From Acidobacteriota bacterium (lineage in GTDB: Bacteria; Acidobacteriota; Holophagae; Holophagales; Holophagaceae), in the NCBI GenBank assembly GCA_016192145.1, contig JACPUT010000013.1, positions 1-64,000 on the forward strand: a DNA stretch of 64,000 bases, in the 5' to 3' direction. How positions within the stretch are numbered: the first letter of the stretch is position 1; each line of letters starts with the position of its first letter. Below the pieces are notes generated by a model. It saw only the letters and a program-made list of their open reading frames with translations, ran no database searches and was not told where the DNA came from. Shown in pieces: positions 50,041 to 58,066 of this stretch. The position numbers and the translations under genes are program-made.

Positions 50041-50445
50041 CTACTGCTTCCGCCGGGCCCAGGATCCATCGGGCTGCTTCTCGAAGAGGAAGCCGAACAC
50101 GGCCTTGTCACCGGGAAGGGGGCCCCGGGGCCTGGCTTCGGCCTGGAGGATGGCCTTGGTCTGGCCCGTCTTCTCGATATCGGCCTTCAGGTGATCGAAG
50201 AGGGCCTGGGCTTCGGCCTCGAGGCCCTTGGCATCGCCCGGTTGGCGCTCGGTGAGGTAGAGCACGAGGGCGGCGCTTTCGCCGGTCTTCTCGAACTTAA
50301 CCTGGCCACCCCGCAGCACCGTTACACGGTGCCGCGGGTCCAATTTAACCAGCTGGCCTTCCTGGCGACCGCACCCTAAGCCGAGCACGGCCCCCCCCGC
50401 CAGGAAGGCCAGGAACGCCGCGCGGCTAGACCGGAGCACGATCAC
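50041..50445 (-). CDS. Small lipoprotein downstream of secDF, unknown
   Basis: Unrecognised 134-aa protein. The GTG start overlaps the secDF stop as GTGA. The N-terminus is a lipoprotein signal (SRAAFLAFLAGGAVLGLGC, lipobox LGLG-C). The mature part is a compact alpha/beta domain (VKLDPRHRVTVLRGGQVKFEK, AALVLYLTERQPGD, ALFDHLKADIEKTGQTKAIL, AVFGFLFEKQPDGSW). The overlap with secDF and shared operon with tgt and yajC suggest an envelope role near the Sec machinery, though nothing in the sequence proves this. The track start far upstream, inside secF in another frame, is rejected. Confidence 0.7.
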   Translation of the reverse strand: MIVLRSSRAAFLAFLAGGAVLGLGCGRQEGQLVKLDPRHRVTVLRGGQVKFEKTGESAALVLYLTERQPGDAKGLEAEAQALFDHLKADIEKTGQTKAILQAEARPRGPLPGDKAVFGFLFEKQPDGSWARRKQ

Positions 50446-53279
50446 GCGTGCTTCTGCTTGAGCTTTTCCTTGGGGGGGAACCACTTCTCCCAGTACACGA
50501 CCACGGGGCTGGCGATGTAGATGGAGGAGTAGGTGCCGGTGAGCACGCCCACCACGAGGGGGAAGGCCAGATCCTTGAGGGCCGGGCCGCCCCACAGCCA
50601 CAGGCAGACGCTCACGAAGAGCACGGAGCAACTGGTGAGGATGGTGCGGCTGAGCGTCTGGTTGATGGAGTCGTTCACCAGCTGGGTGATGGTGGAGCGC
50701 CGGTACTCGGGCTTGTGGCTGTTCTCGCGGATGCGGTCGAACACCACGATGGTGTCGGCCATGGAGTAGCCCATCAGCGTGAGGAAGCTGGCGACCACGG
50801 GCACGTTGAACTCGTAGCCGAACACCGCGAAGAGGGCGAGGGCCATGATCACGTCGTGGATGAGGGCCACGATGCCGCCCACGGCGAAGCTGGTGGTGAA
50901 GCGGAGCATCACGTAGATCAGGATCGCGAGGGTGGCCAGGGCCACGGCGGTGAGGGTCTTGCTCGTCCACTCGCCGGAGATGCTGGGGCTGAAGCTCTCG
51001 TTCTTGCGGATGACCACCGTGCCGAGGCGGTAGTCCTTCTGGACCTGGGCCTTGAGCACATCGTTCAGCCCCGCGGGCAGTTCTCCGAAGGAGCGGTAGA
51101 GCCCGGCGCGGAGGCGATCCCGCGTGGAGATCACCTGATCGGCGGGGGCCTGGTAAGCGGCCTTGAGGGCCTCCTCCGTGGCGGGCACGTTCAGCGGATT
51201 GGCCTGGACGAATTTATCGAAGAGCCCCTTGCTGCCTTCGAGGTTCAGGGGGGTGAGGGGGCTCGTGGCCGCCTCGGGATCCAGCTGCCGGAAGATGCCG
51301 AGCAGGGCGGTGGCCTGGGCGGAGGAATCCTTCTGGTCGCCGCCCTTGGGAGCCTTGACCTTCACGGCGTAGTCCTGGATGCCATCGGCATCCTTCTCGT
51401 AGGCCACCACGGAGGCATCGGGGAAGCCGGCCACGCCGAGGGCCGAGCGGAGCTTGGCCTGATCGACATCCTTGGTGAAGCGGACGGTCATGTCGTTGCC
51501 GCCCACGAACTGCATGCCCAGCTTGATCCGGGGGTTGTCGCTGAAGTTCCAGGGGCGCACCAGGGCGACGCAGAGGAGGATGAGGCCCCAGGAGACGCCC
51601 AGCGCCAGCCCCTTGTACTTCATGAAGTCGAACTTGGCGCCCTTGAAAAAGGTGTGGGTGCCCACGCTCAGGGTCTTGGTGCCGGGGTGGCGCTCCAGGA
51701 TCCAGTCGTAGATGTAGCGGCTGATGTAGATGCTGGTGAAGAGCGAGGCGATGACGCCCACGGCCAGGGACACGGCGAAGCCCTTCACGGGGCCCGTGCC
51801 GAAGAGGAACAGCAGCAGCGCGGCGGCCAGCTGGGTCACGTGGCTATCCACGATGGTCCAGAACACGCGGTCGAAGCCCGCGTCGATGGCGGCGGATACG
51901 GATCTGCCCGCGGCCATTTCTTCCTTGATGCGTTCGAAGATGAGGATGTTGGCGTCCACGGCCATGCCGATGGTGAGGGCGAAGCCCGCGATGCCGGGCA
52001 GGGTGATCACGGCCCGGAAGGAGCCCAGGAGGCCCATCATCACGATCACGTTCACGGTGAGCGCGATGATCGCGTTCAGGCCGCTCCAGTGGTAGAAGAG
52101 CACCATGAACACCATGATCACGACGAAACCCAGGCCCGCCGCGAACACGCCGCTCTTGATGGAGTCCTCGCCGAGGCTGGCGCCCACGGCGTGCTCCTCG
52201 AGGAACTTCATGGAGGCGCGCATGGCGCCGCTGCGGAGGCTCAGCGAGAGATCGTCCGCCTCCTCGGAGGTGAAGGAGCCCGTGATCTGGACGCTGCCGC
52301 CGATGATCTTCTCGTGCACCGTGGGAGCGCTGATGACCTTGCGATCCAAGACGATGGCCAGGTAACGCTCGTCCGTGGCGGCGATGCCGGTGGCGGTGGC
52401 GAAGGCGTCGCCGCCGTCGCGGTTCAACTGGAAGGAGACCGTGTGGGCGCCGAGGTCGTTGCTGCTGCGGCGGGCGTCGGTGATCTGGGTGCCGTTCACG
52501 TCCACGCGGGTCTGCACCAGCCACCACTGGGCGATGCGCTCCTGCCCCTTGGCGGGTTTGGCCTGGCCGGCCTGGCGGGCGGCGCGCTCACTCTCCATCT
52601 CGGGCAGCAGTTCATAGCCGGCGGGGAGCTGGCCTTTGTAGAACTCCAGTCCGGCTTCCCGGGTCATGAAGCGGCCACCGGCCTGCTTCATGGGGGCGGT
52701 GAGGCGCAGCTCGAGGCGGCCGGGGCTGCTGAGCAGGCCCTTGATGCGCTCGCGATCGCCTTCCTCGACGCCGGGCAGTTCCACCACGATGCGGTTGCCT
52801 TCGGCCCCGCTGGCGGTGATCTCCGGCTCGGACACGCCGAATTGGTTGATGCGGTTCTCGATGATCTGGAGGGCACGCTTGTTGGCGTCATCCTTCAGCT
52901 GCGCGGCCTGGGAATCCTTCAGGCTGAGGCGCGCCTGGGCGCCCTCGATCTTCAGGTCGTAGCCGCCGATGTGGTCCTTGACGACCTTCTCGAAGCCCGC
53001 GCGCTGGGATTCCTGGAGGCCCTCCACGAGGACCTTGTCCCCCTCGGCCTTGAGGGTGAGCCCCATGACGGCGGCTTCCTTCAGCTTGTCCTCCAGCCGG
53101 TCCCGGGTATCCCGGGCGTGGGCCTCCAGGGCCTCATGGCCCTGGACTTCCAGCTCGAAGTGCACGCCGCCCTGGAGATCGAGGCCCAGGCGGACCTTCT
53201 TGAGGGGCGTGAAGAAGAAGGCACACCCGGCGCAGACCGCCAGGGTGAGGAGGAGGCGCCAGAGGCTGCGCTTGGACAT
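50442..53279 (-). CDS. secDF: SecD-SecF fusion protein translocase subunit
   Basis: Single 945-aa chain containing both SecD and SecF, which use proton-motive force to pull proteins through SecYEG. The SecD half: LGLDLQGGVHFELEV, the periplasmic P1 domain, then membrane motifs FALTIGMAVDANILIFERIKEE and AAIDAGFDRVFWTIVDSHVT. The SecF half begins near 550 (FDFMKYKGLALGVSW), with GMQFVGGNDMTVRF and MGYSMADTIVVFDRIREN. Both halves keep the family Asp/Arg residues in helix 4. Separate genes are the rule in E. coli; fusions occur in several phyla. GGAG precedes ATG 53279. A hairpin repeat splits it from yajC. Confidence 0.95.
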   Translation of the reverse strand: MSKRSLWRLLLTLAVCAGCAFFFTPLKKVRLGLDLQGGVHFELEVQGHEALEAHARDTRDRLEDKLKEAAVMGLTLKAEGDKVLVEGLQESQRAGFEKVVKDHIGGYDLKIEGAQARLSLKDSQAAQLKDDANKRALQIIENRINQFGVSEPEITASGAEGNRIVVELPGVEEGDRERIKGLLSSPGRLELRLTAPMKQAGGRFMTREAGLEFYKGQLPAGYELLPEMESERAARQAGQAKPAKGQERIAQWWLVQTRVDVNGTQITDARRSSNDLGAHTVSFQLNRDGGDAFATATGIAATDERYLAIVLDRKVISAPTVHEKIIGGSVQITGSFTSEEADDLSLSLRSGAMRASMKFLEEHAVGASLGEDSIKSGVFAAGLGFVVIMVFMVLFYHWSGLNAIIALTVNVIVMMGLLGSFRAVITLPGIAGFALTIGMAVDANILIFERIKEEMAAGRSVSAAIDAGFDRVFWTIVDSHVTQLAAALLLFLFGTGPVKGFAVSLAVGVIASLFTSIYISRYIYDWILERHPGTKTLSVGTHTFFKGAKFDFMKYKGLALGVSWGLILLCVALVRPWNFSDNPRIKLGMQFVGGNDMTVRFTKDVDQAKLRSALGVAGFPDASVVAYEKDADGIQDYAVKVKAPKGGDQKDSSAQATALLGIFRQLDPEAATSPLTPLNLEGSKGLFDKFVQANPLNVPATEEALKAAYQAPADQVISTRDRLRAGLYRSFGELPAGLNDVLKAQVQKDYRLGTVVIRKNESFSPSISGEWTSKTLTAVALATLAILIYVMLRFTTSFAVGGIVALIHDVIMALALFAVFGYEFNVPVVASFLTLMGYSMADTIVVFDRIRENSHKPEYRRSTITQLVNDSINQTLSRTILTSCSVLFVSVCLWLWGGPALKDLAFPLVVGVLTGTYSSIYIASPVVVYWEKWFPPKEKLKQKHA

Positions 53280-53292
53280 GGGAACTCCGTTC

Positions 53293-53356
53293 AAGGCTGG
53301 AGGCTGGAGGCCGGAGACTGCAGGCCCTCCAGCCTCCAGCCTCCGGCCTCCGGCCT
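53293..53356. repeat. Word-hairpin repeat, GGAGGCTGGAGGC type
   Basis: The left arm AAGGCTGGAGGCTGGAGGCC and right arm CTCCAGCCTCCAGCCTCC...GGCCT are complementary words with a ~9-bp loop. It is located inside the yajC-secDF operon, just before the secDF Shine-Dalgarno. Confidence 0.85.
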
Positions 53357-53359
53357 GAA

Positions 53360-53674
53360 TTAACTCTGCGCTTCGGGCTCGCCGGCCAGCTGGGCGACGG
53401 CGGAGCGGCGGGCCTTCACGGTGGCGCTGCCGAGCTTCAGCCAGATGACCTTGGCGTCCTTCTCGTCGAGGCGGTCGACGGTGGCGAAGAGGCCGCCGTG
53501 GAGCACGACCTCATCTCCGCTCTTGAGCTTGGAGAGGCGCTCTTCCATGGCCTTCCGGGCCTTGCTCTGGGGGCGGATCATCAGGAAGTAGAAGAGCAGG
53601 CCCATGCCCACGAGGGGGAGGAACTGCATGAGGGGGTTGGCGGCGGGAGCGGCCTGGAGCATTGCGATGTTCAT
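53360..53674 (-). CDS. yajC: Preprotein translocase subunit YajC
   Basis: 104-aa single-pass protein that associates with SecDF. The helix LMQFLPLVGMGLLFYFLMIRPQSKARKAMEERL contains the diagnostic FYFLMIRPQ. It is followed by the small SH3-like domain LKSGDEVVLHGGLFATVDRLDEKDAKVIWLKL. It lies between tgt (its ATG abuts the tgt stop) and secDF, the common bacterial order tgt-yajC-secD-secF. Confidence 0.95.
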   Translation of the reverse strand: MNIAMLQAAPAANPLMQFLPLVGMGLLFYFLMIRPQSKARKAMEERLSKLKSGDEVVLHGGLFATVDRLDEKDAKVIWLKLGSATVKARRSAVAQLAGEPEAQS

Positions 53675-54829
53675 TTAGGGTTCCTCGGTGGCCCAGCCTT
53701 CGCGCGTGGCCGCGGCGAAGGCCTCGAAGCGGCCCTCGAGCAGGGCCAGACGGGCAGCTCGGGTAAGTCCCACAGTGTAACTCAGGTTGTGGATGGTGTT
53801 GAGCGTGAAGGCCAGCAGCTCCCCGGCCCGGAAGAGGTGGTGCAGGTAGGCCCGGGAGAAGGTGCGGCAGGTGTAGCACCCGCAATCGGGATCCGCGGGC
53901 TGATCCGCCTCCCGGTGCCGGGCGTTCTTGATGCGCACGCGGCCCCGGCTGGTGAGCAGGGTGCCGTGGCGGGCTTCCCGGCTGGGCAGCACGCAATCGA
54001 AGAGATCCACCCCTTGCTGGATGCCGAAGAGGAGGTCCTCGGGGGTGCCTACGCCCATGAGGTAGCGAGGGCGTTCGGCGGGCAACTCCCGCACGAATTC
54101 CGTGAGGGTGGCATTCATGAGTTCCTTGGGTTCCCCCACGCTGAGGCCGCCCACGGCGAAGCCCTGGAAGGGCGTCTGGGCGTCCAGCTCCAGCGCCTCC
54201 TCCAGGTGCCGGCGCCGCAGATCGAGGTGGGTGCCGCCCTGATTGATGGCGAAGAGGCCTTGATGCGGGGCCAGTTCAAAGTCCCTGCAGCGTTTCAACC
54301 AGCGCGTGGTGCGGGCCATGCTGCGTTCGAGGTCCGGGCGTTCGCATCGCCCGGGAGGGCATTCGTCCAAGGCCATGACGATGTCGGAGCCGAGGTTCCG
54401 CTGGATCTCCATGCTCCGTTCCGGGCTGAGGAAGTGCCGCGAGCCATCCAGGTGGCTTTGGAAGGCCACGCCTTCCTCCGTGATCTTCCGGAGGGACGAC
54501 AGGGAAAAGACCTGGAAGCCCCCGCTGTCCGTGAGGATGGGCCCATCCCAACCCATGAAGCGGTGCAAGCCCCCGAGTTTTGCCACGAGGTTGTCGCCCG
54601 GCCGGAGGCCCAGATGGTAGGTATTGCCCAGGATCACCTGGGGGCCGATTTCCTTGAGCTGGGCAGGACTGATCCCTTTTACGGTCCCCTGCGTGCCCAC
54701 GGGCATGAAAGCCGGGGTGAGAACCGTGCCATGGGCAGTCTCGAACCGGCCGGCCCGGCCGGGTCCGGTGGGGTCGGTGGTTTCAGGTGTGAAGGCGAAT
54801 GCGAGAGGGCGTGACGAAGGTGTGACCAA
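53675..54829 (-). CDS. tgt: tRNA-guanine transglycosylase
   Basis: Inserts queuosine precursor (preQ1) at tRNA wobble position 34; 384 aa. Blocks visible are [34 protein letters not shown]-type [14 protein letters not shown], the catalytic acid in [23 protein letters not shown], the second catalytic Asp in [11 protein letters not shown] and the zinc site [17 protein letters not shown]. The start is TTG 54829, since no ATG or GTG precedes the conserved region in frame; a Shine-Dalgarno is not evident. First gene of the tgt-yajC-secDF-lipoprotein operon. Confidence 0.95.
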   Translation of the reverse strand: MVTPSSRPLAFAFTPETTDPTGPGRAGRFETAHGTVLTPAFMPVGTQGTVKGISPAQLKEIGPQVILGNTYHLGLRPGDNLVAKLGGLHRFMGWDGPILTDSGGFQVFSLSSLRKITEEGVAFQSHLDGSRHFLSPERSMEIQRNLGSDIVMALDECPPGRCERPDLERSMARTTRWLKRCRDFELAPHQGLFAINQGGTHLDLRRRHLEEALELDAQTPFQGFAVGGLSVGEPKELMNATLTEFVRELPAERPRYLMGVGTPEDLLFGIQQGVDLFDCVLPSREARHGTLLTSRGRVRIKNARHREADQPADPDCGCYTCRTFSRAYLHHLFRAGELLAFTLNTIHNLSYTVGLTRAARLALLEGRFEAFAAATREGWATEEP

Positions 54830-54948
54830 TTGGGGGAATCTCGCGGGAAACCGTCACGGCGGCATCATGGTTGTCGGGTGCGCTGTCACGTGGGTGGAAC
54901 TTGTGATGCGGAACGCGCAAATGAAGGGGTGGCGCGGTTTTCCGAGGC

Positions 54949-54977
54949 TTGACGGACTCCGCTCCGCTTGTCATCTT
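54949..54977 (+). promoter_or_regulatory. Possible sigma-70-type promoter of the tonB operon
   Basis: TTGACG and CATCTT are separated by 17 bp, 114 bases before the tonB ATG. The -35 match is good and the -10 weak. The leader between it and the start is T-rich (TTTTTTCCTTTACC). Confidence 0.4.
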
Positions 54978-55090
54978 ACCCCTTGGGCCTGCCCCAGATC
55001 TTTATCCTTCATCGTTGAGCCGATCCACGTGGAATCACCCCGGGATTGGCTTTTTTCCTTTACCCCCAACCGGATCTTTCAGGGAGCCGC

Positions 55091-55897
55091 ATGAGTAAAG
55101 ATCCCAAAAAGACCCCCGCCCCCGCGGCGCCGGCCAAGCCGGAGAGCCTCGAGGACGCTGTCTATAGAACATCGCTCTCCTCAGGGAATAACGACATCAA
55201 GCGGGGCAACCCCTTGATCACGATCCCCCTGACCGTGGCGATGTACGGCAGCCTGGCCGGGGTAACCGCGTGGTTGATGCTCACTCAGACCGATGCAGGG
55301 AAGAAGCTGCAGAAGACGGTCGGCATCAGCTTGAACGAGGAGGCTGAGGCTCCACCGCCGCCGCCACCACCGCCGCCCCCGCCGCCGCCGCCGCCGCCTC
55401 CCTCGGCGCCGGTGACCCGCACGGTGGAGAAGGAACCTGATCCCACGCCCCTGACCCCCGATGCCATCCCCGAGACCCCCAAGGAACTTCCCAAGGAGGA
55501 TCGCTCCACCTCCGGTGGCGCTGGTGCCGGCCAGACGGGTGGCGCCACGGGTGGCGTTCCGGGTGGTGTCCTTGGCGGCGTCGTAGGCGGCGTTGTCGGT
55601 GGCACCGGCAAAGTGGTTGAATTCGACTTCACCCAGATCAGGGAACTCTCGCGTCCCCCCACGCCTCCCTATCCCGCCGTGGCTCGCGCCGCGCGGGTGC
55701 AGGGCAAGGTGGTGGTCGAGATCGTGATCAACCCCGAGGGCGTGCCCACCCAGGCCACGGCCGTCGAGGGCCCCCCGCTCCTCCGCAAGGTGGCGCAGGA
55801 CTACGCGATGGGTTGGCGCTTCGAGCCGGCCCTCTTGAATGGCCAGCCCCAGTGGGCCAAGTTCAAGCTCGTGATGCCCTTCAAGTTGACGAACTAG
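55091..55897 (+). CDS. tonB: TonB energy transducer (main operon)
   Basis: 268-aa TonB. A ~50-residue cytoplasmic head precedes the membrane anchor (LITIPLTVAMYGSLAGVTAWLML). A run of seventeen consecutive prolines follows, then a Pro/Thr/Glu segment, a Gly/Val repeat (GGVPGGVLGGVVGGVVGG) and the C-terminal TonB domain (TPPYPAVARAARVQGKVVVEIVINPEG, YAMGWRFEPALLNGQPQ). The proline run and Gly-rich repeat would span the periplasm. It begins the operon tonB-orf70-exbB-exbD-exbD, the only complete Ton set in the window. AGGGAG lies just before ATG 55091; the track start upstream is rejected. Confidence 0.92.
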   Translation: MSKDPKKTPAPAAPAKPESLEDAVYRTSLSSGNNDIKRGNPLITIPLTVAMYGSLAGVTAWLMLTQTDAGKKLQKTVGISLNEEAEAPPPPPPPPPPPPPPPPPSAPVTRTVEKEPDPTPLTPDAIPETPKELPKEDRSTSGGAGAGQTGGATGGVPGGVLGGVVGGVVGGTGKVVEFDFTQIRELSRPPTPPYPAVARAARVQGKVVVEIVINPEGVPTQATAVEGPPLLRKVAQDYAMGWRFEPALLNGQPQWAKFKLVMPFKLTN

Positions 55898-55907
55898 GGA
55901 GTCCCCG

Positions 55908-56120
55908 ATGACCCGTTCCACGATCATCGGTGCCGGCCTCGCGGTGGCCCTCCTCCTGACCATCCTCGTGATGGCGGGCGGTTCCTCCGCGCCCAAGGCC
56001 GCTCCGGCCCCGCGCACCCTCGAGGAGGCCCCCCTCCAGAAGGTCGCTTTCATGACGGATCCCGCCGCCGCCAAAGCCGCCGCGAAGTCCGAGCAGCAAC
56101 CCACTCCCGCTCATCACTGA
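55908..56120 (+). CDS. Small membrane protein in the ton operon, unknown
   Basis: Unrecognised 70-aa protein: a signal/anchor helix (STIIGAGLAVALLLTILVMAGG) and a short Ala/Pro/Lys-rich tail (KAAPAPRTLEEAP...AAAKAAAKSEQQPTP). It begins 10 bp after the tonB stop and is 39 bp from exbB, on the same strand and with matching codon use, so it is probably a real operon member, perhaps a small accessory of the Ton complex. Confidence 0.6.
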   Translation: MTRSTIIGAGLAVALLLTILVMAGGSSAPKAAPAPRTLEEAPLQKVAFMTDPAAAKAAAKSEQQPTPAHH

Positions 56121-56159
56121 AATCGCTTTCAACCTTTTCCCCTTTCACAAGGACCCACC

Positions 56160-56867
56160 ATGAACTTCTTCTCCCTCGCGCTCCTCGAAGGCGGTTTCGG
56201 CCCCAAGGAAATCTGGGCTTCCGCCACCCCCATCAACAAGGGTGTCATCGTCGTCCTCTTCATCCTCCTGGCCTACCAGATCTACGTCGCCATCGAGCGC
56301 TTCGTGATGTACGCCCAGAGCACCTCCGCCTCCGACAAGTTCCTCAAGCTCTTCATGGACACCCTGCGCCGCGGTGACTTCGAGGCCGCCAAGCGCGCCG
56401 CCACCACCCACAACAAGTCCCACGTCGCCCTCGTGCTCAAGCACGGCCTGGATATCTTCCAGTACGAGAAGCAGCTCAAGAACATGAACGCCAACCACGA
56501 CGTGATCCAGCCCGTGGAGCGCGCCATCGAGCGCGGCGCCGCCGAGGTCCACGAGCTCCTGAAGAAGGGCATGTCCTCCCTCGCCACCATCGCCTCCCTG
56601 GCCCCCTTCATCGGCCTGCTCGGCACCGTGATCGGCATCATCGCCGTGTTCAGCCAGCTGAAGGAGAAGGGCGCCGGCGACATCAACGCCCTGGCCGGCT
56701 CCATCGGTGAGGCCCTGGCCACCACCGCCCTCGGTCTGATCGTCGCCATCCCCGCCGCCTGGTTCTACAACCTGCTCACCACCAAGCAGGACATGGTCAC
56801 CACCAACATCAACAACGCGGCCTCCCAGATGATCGACGAGTTCATCCGCCGCGAGAGCCAGAACTAA
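56160..56867 (+). CDS. exbB: ExbB/TolQ proton-channel protein
   Basis: 235-aa MotA/TolQ/ExbB family protein with three membrane helices (VIVVLFILLAYQIYVAIERF; SLATIASLAPFIGLLGTVIGIIAVF; GSIGEALATTALGLIVAIPAAWFY). APFIGLLGTVIGI and GEALATTALGLIVAIPA are the conserved channel helices with the functional Thr residues. It forms the pentamer that houses ExbD and powers TonB. It is the only ExbB in the window and could serve the other ExbD/TonB sets. Codon use is strongly biased, consistent with high expression. Confidence 0.95.
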   Translation: MNFFSLALLEGGFGPKEIWASATPINKGVIVVLFILLAYQIYVAIERFVMYAQSTSASDKFLKLFMDTLRRGDFEAAKRAATTHNKSHVALVLKHGLDIFQYEKQLKNMNANHDVIQPVERAIERGAAEVHELLKKGMSSLATIASLAPFIGLLGTVIGIIAVFSQLKEKGAGDINALAGSIGEALATTALGLIVAIPAAWFYNLLTTKQDMVTTNINNAASQMIDEFIRRESQN

Positions 56868-56931
56868 GTCCCATCAATCTTAGGCGGGGGGAGGCGATCC
56901 CTTTCCCCGCCCCCTTTAGAAGGAGGAGCCT

Positions 56932-57432
56932 ATGGGTGCAAGTGTAGGCGACAAGAAGGGTGGGCTCAGCGCCAACATCAACGTCACGCCCCTCGTGGAC
57001 ATCGTGCTGGTGCTTCTGATCATCTTCATCGTGATCACGCCCGCGGTGGACGCCAGCGTGAAGTTGCCCCTGGCGAAGCACTCCCCCAAGGTGGAGAAGG
57101 ATCCCGGAGCGAAGTACCTCACCGTGGTGTACCAGTCCAAGAAGGACCCCAACGGCAAGTACCTCGGACCCGGCCCCATCTCCATCGATGAGAAGGATGC
57201 CCAGAACAAGCTGTTCGCCCTCGATGGCGGTGCCAAGGAGCAGGAGCTGGGCGATTTCATCAATCGCAACGTCTCCTATCTGACGGACAAGCGCGTCTTC
57301 GTGAAGGCCGACGGCGACATGCCTTACTCCGAAGTGGACAAGCTCTTCAAGCTCATCAAGAAGAGCGGCGCCGATGAGGCGTCCATCGTCACCGGCGAGG
57401 ACAAGGACACCAAGAAGGAAGGGGGCAAGTAA
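56932..57432 (+). CDS. exbD: ExbD family protein, first of tandem pair
   Basis: 166-aa ExbD: NINVTPLVDIVLVLLIIFIVITP with the essential Asp in PLVD, then a periplasmic domain with an insertion (YQSKKDPNGKYLGPGPISIDEKD) longer than usual, and YLTDKRVFVKADGDMPYSEVDKLFKLIKKSG. AAGGAGGAG sits seven bases before the ATG. The stop overlaps the next ExbD start (TAATG), so the two are co-translated and may form a heterodimer inside the ExbB ring. Confidence 0.94.
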   Translation: MGASVGDKKGGLSANINVTPLVDIVLVLLIIFIVITPAVDASVKLPLAKHSPKVEKDPGAKYLTVVYQSKKDPNGKYLGPGPISIDEKDAQNKLFALDGGAKEQELGDFINRNVSYLTDKRVFVKADGDMPYSEVDKLFKLIKKSGADEASIVTGEDKDTKKEGGK

Positions 57433-57914
57433 TGGGTGCTGCAGTCGGACCCAGCAAGGGCGGCCCGAAGAGCGAGATCAACGTCACCCCGCTCATCGAT
57501 ATCGTGCTCGTGCTCCTCATCGTCTTCATCGTGATGGTGCCTGGCCTCACCAAGGCCCAGAAGGTGGTCGTGCCCCAGGTCGTCGTGACCAACGCCCCTC
57601 CGCCGAAATCCTCCCAGTCCATCGTCGTCACCGTCGACAAGGACGGGAAGTACTTCCTCCAGCAGGACGAAGTTCCCCTCCAGGAGCTGAGTTCCAAGCT
57701 CGTACCGGTCATCAAGCTGCAACCTTACGGTGAACGCAAGGTGGTCCTGAAGGTCGAGGAGGATCTGCCCTTCCAGTACGCCGTGAATGTGCTGGACGTG
57801 ATTCGCGTCGCGTCCGACCAGGCCCGCAAGGAAACCCTGGATGGCGCGGGCGCGGGCATGCAGGATGGCGGCGACACCAAGGTGGCCGTGGCCATGAAGA
57901 AGAAGGATCAGTAG
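57432..57914 (+). CDS. exbD: ExbD family protein, second of tandem pair
   Basis: 160-aa ExbD: SEINVTPLIDIVLVLLIVFIVMVP with Asp in PLID, then VVTVDKDGKYFLQQDEVPLQEL and VVLKVEEDLPFQYAVNVLDVIR. Its membrane segment is closer to the 14.4-kb ExbD (PLIDIVLVLLIVF) than to its partner (PLVDIVLVLLIIF). It ends the tonB operon, and a GC hairpin follows 26 bp after the stop. Tandem exbD genes are common in operons serving large TonB-dependent receptors. Confidence 0.94.
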   Translation: MGAAVGPSKGGPKSEINVTPLIDIVLVLLIVFIVMVPGLTKAQKVVVPQVVVTNAPPPKSSQSIVVTVDKDGKYFLQQDEVPLQELSSKLVPVIKLQPYGERKVVLKVEEDLPFQYAVNVLDVIRVASDQARKETLDGAGAGMQDGGDTKVAVAMKKKDQ

Positions 57915-57939
57915 GTTTTCAGCACAGTCGAACACCAGT

Positions 57940-57957
57940 GGCGCCCGAAAGGGCGCC
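57940..57957 (+). terminator. Terminator-like hairpin after the ton operon
   Basis: GGCGCCC-GAAA-GGGCGCC: a 7-bp GC stem with a GNRA loop, followed by a short T-containing stretch (GCTGCATTT). Confidence 0.7.
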
Positions 57958-57969
57958 GCTGCATTTATG

Positions 57970-58065
57970 AGGCTTTTGGCTTTGGGCTCTGGCTGTATTC
58001 GACCCATCCGTGCCGCAGCGCTGGGTCGAAAACAGCCAGAGCCAAGAGCCCAAAGCCAAAAGCCA
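57970..58065. repeat. Word-hairpin repeat, GGCTTTGGGCTCTGG type (third copy)
   Basis: The left arm GGCTTTTGGCTTTGGGCTCT faces AGAGCCCAAAGCCAAAAGCC with one extra unit in the right arm. The loop stem is TTCGACCCA...TGGGTCGAA. It lies between convergent genes and ends 2 bp before the DUF512 gene's stop codon. Confidence 0.88.
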
Positions 58066-58066
58066 A

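Noticed and set aside
50448-53363. 971-aa plus-strand ORF
   Set aside because: Antisense to secDF; His/Asp/Gly-rich shadow with no domain.
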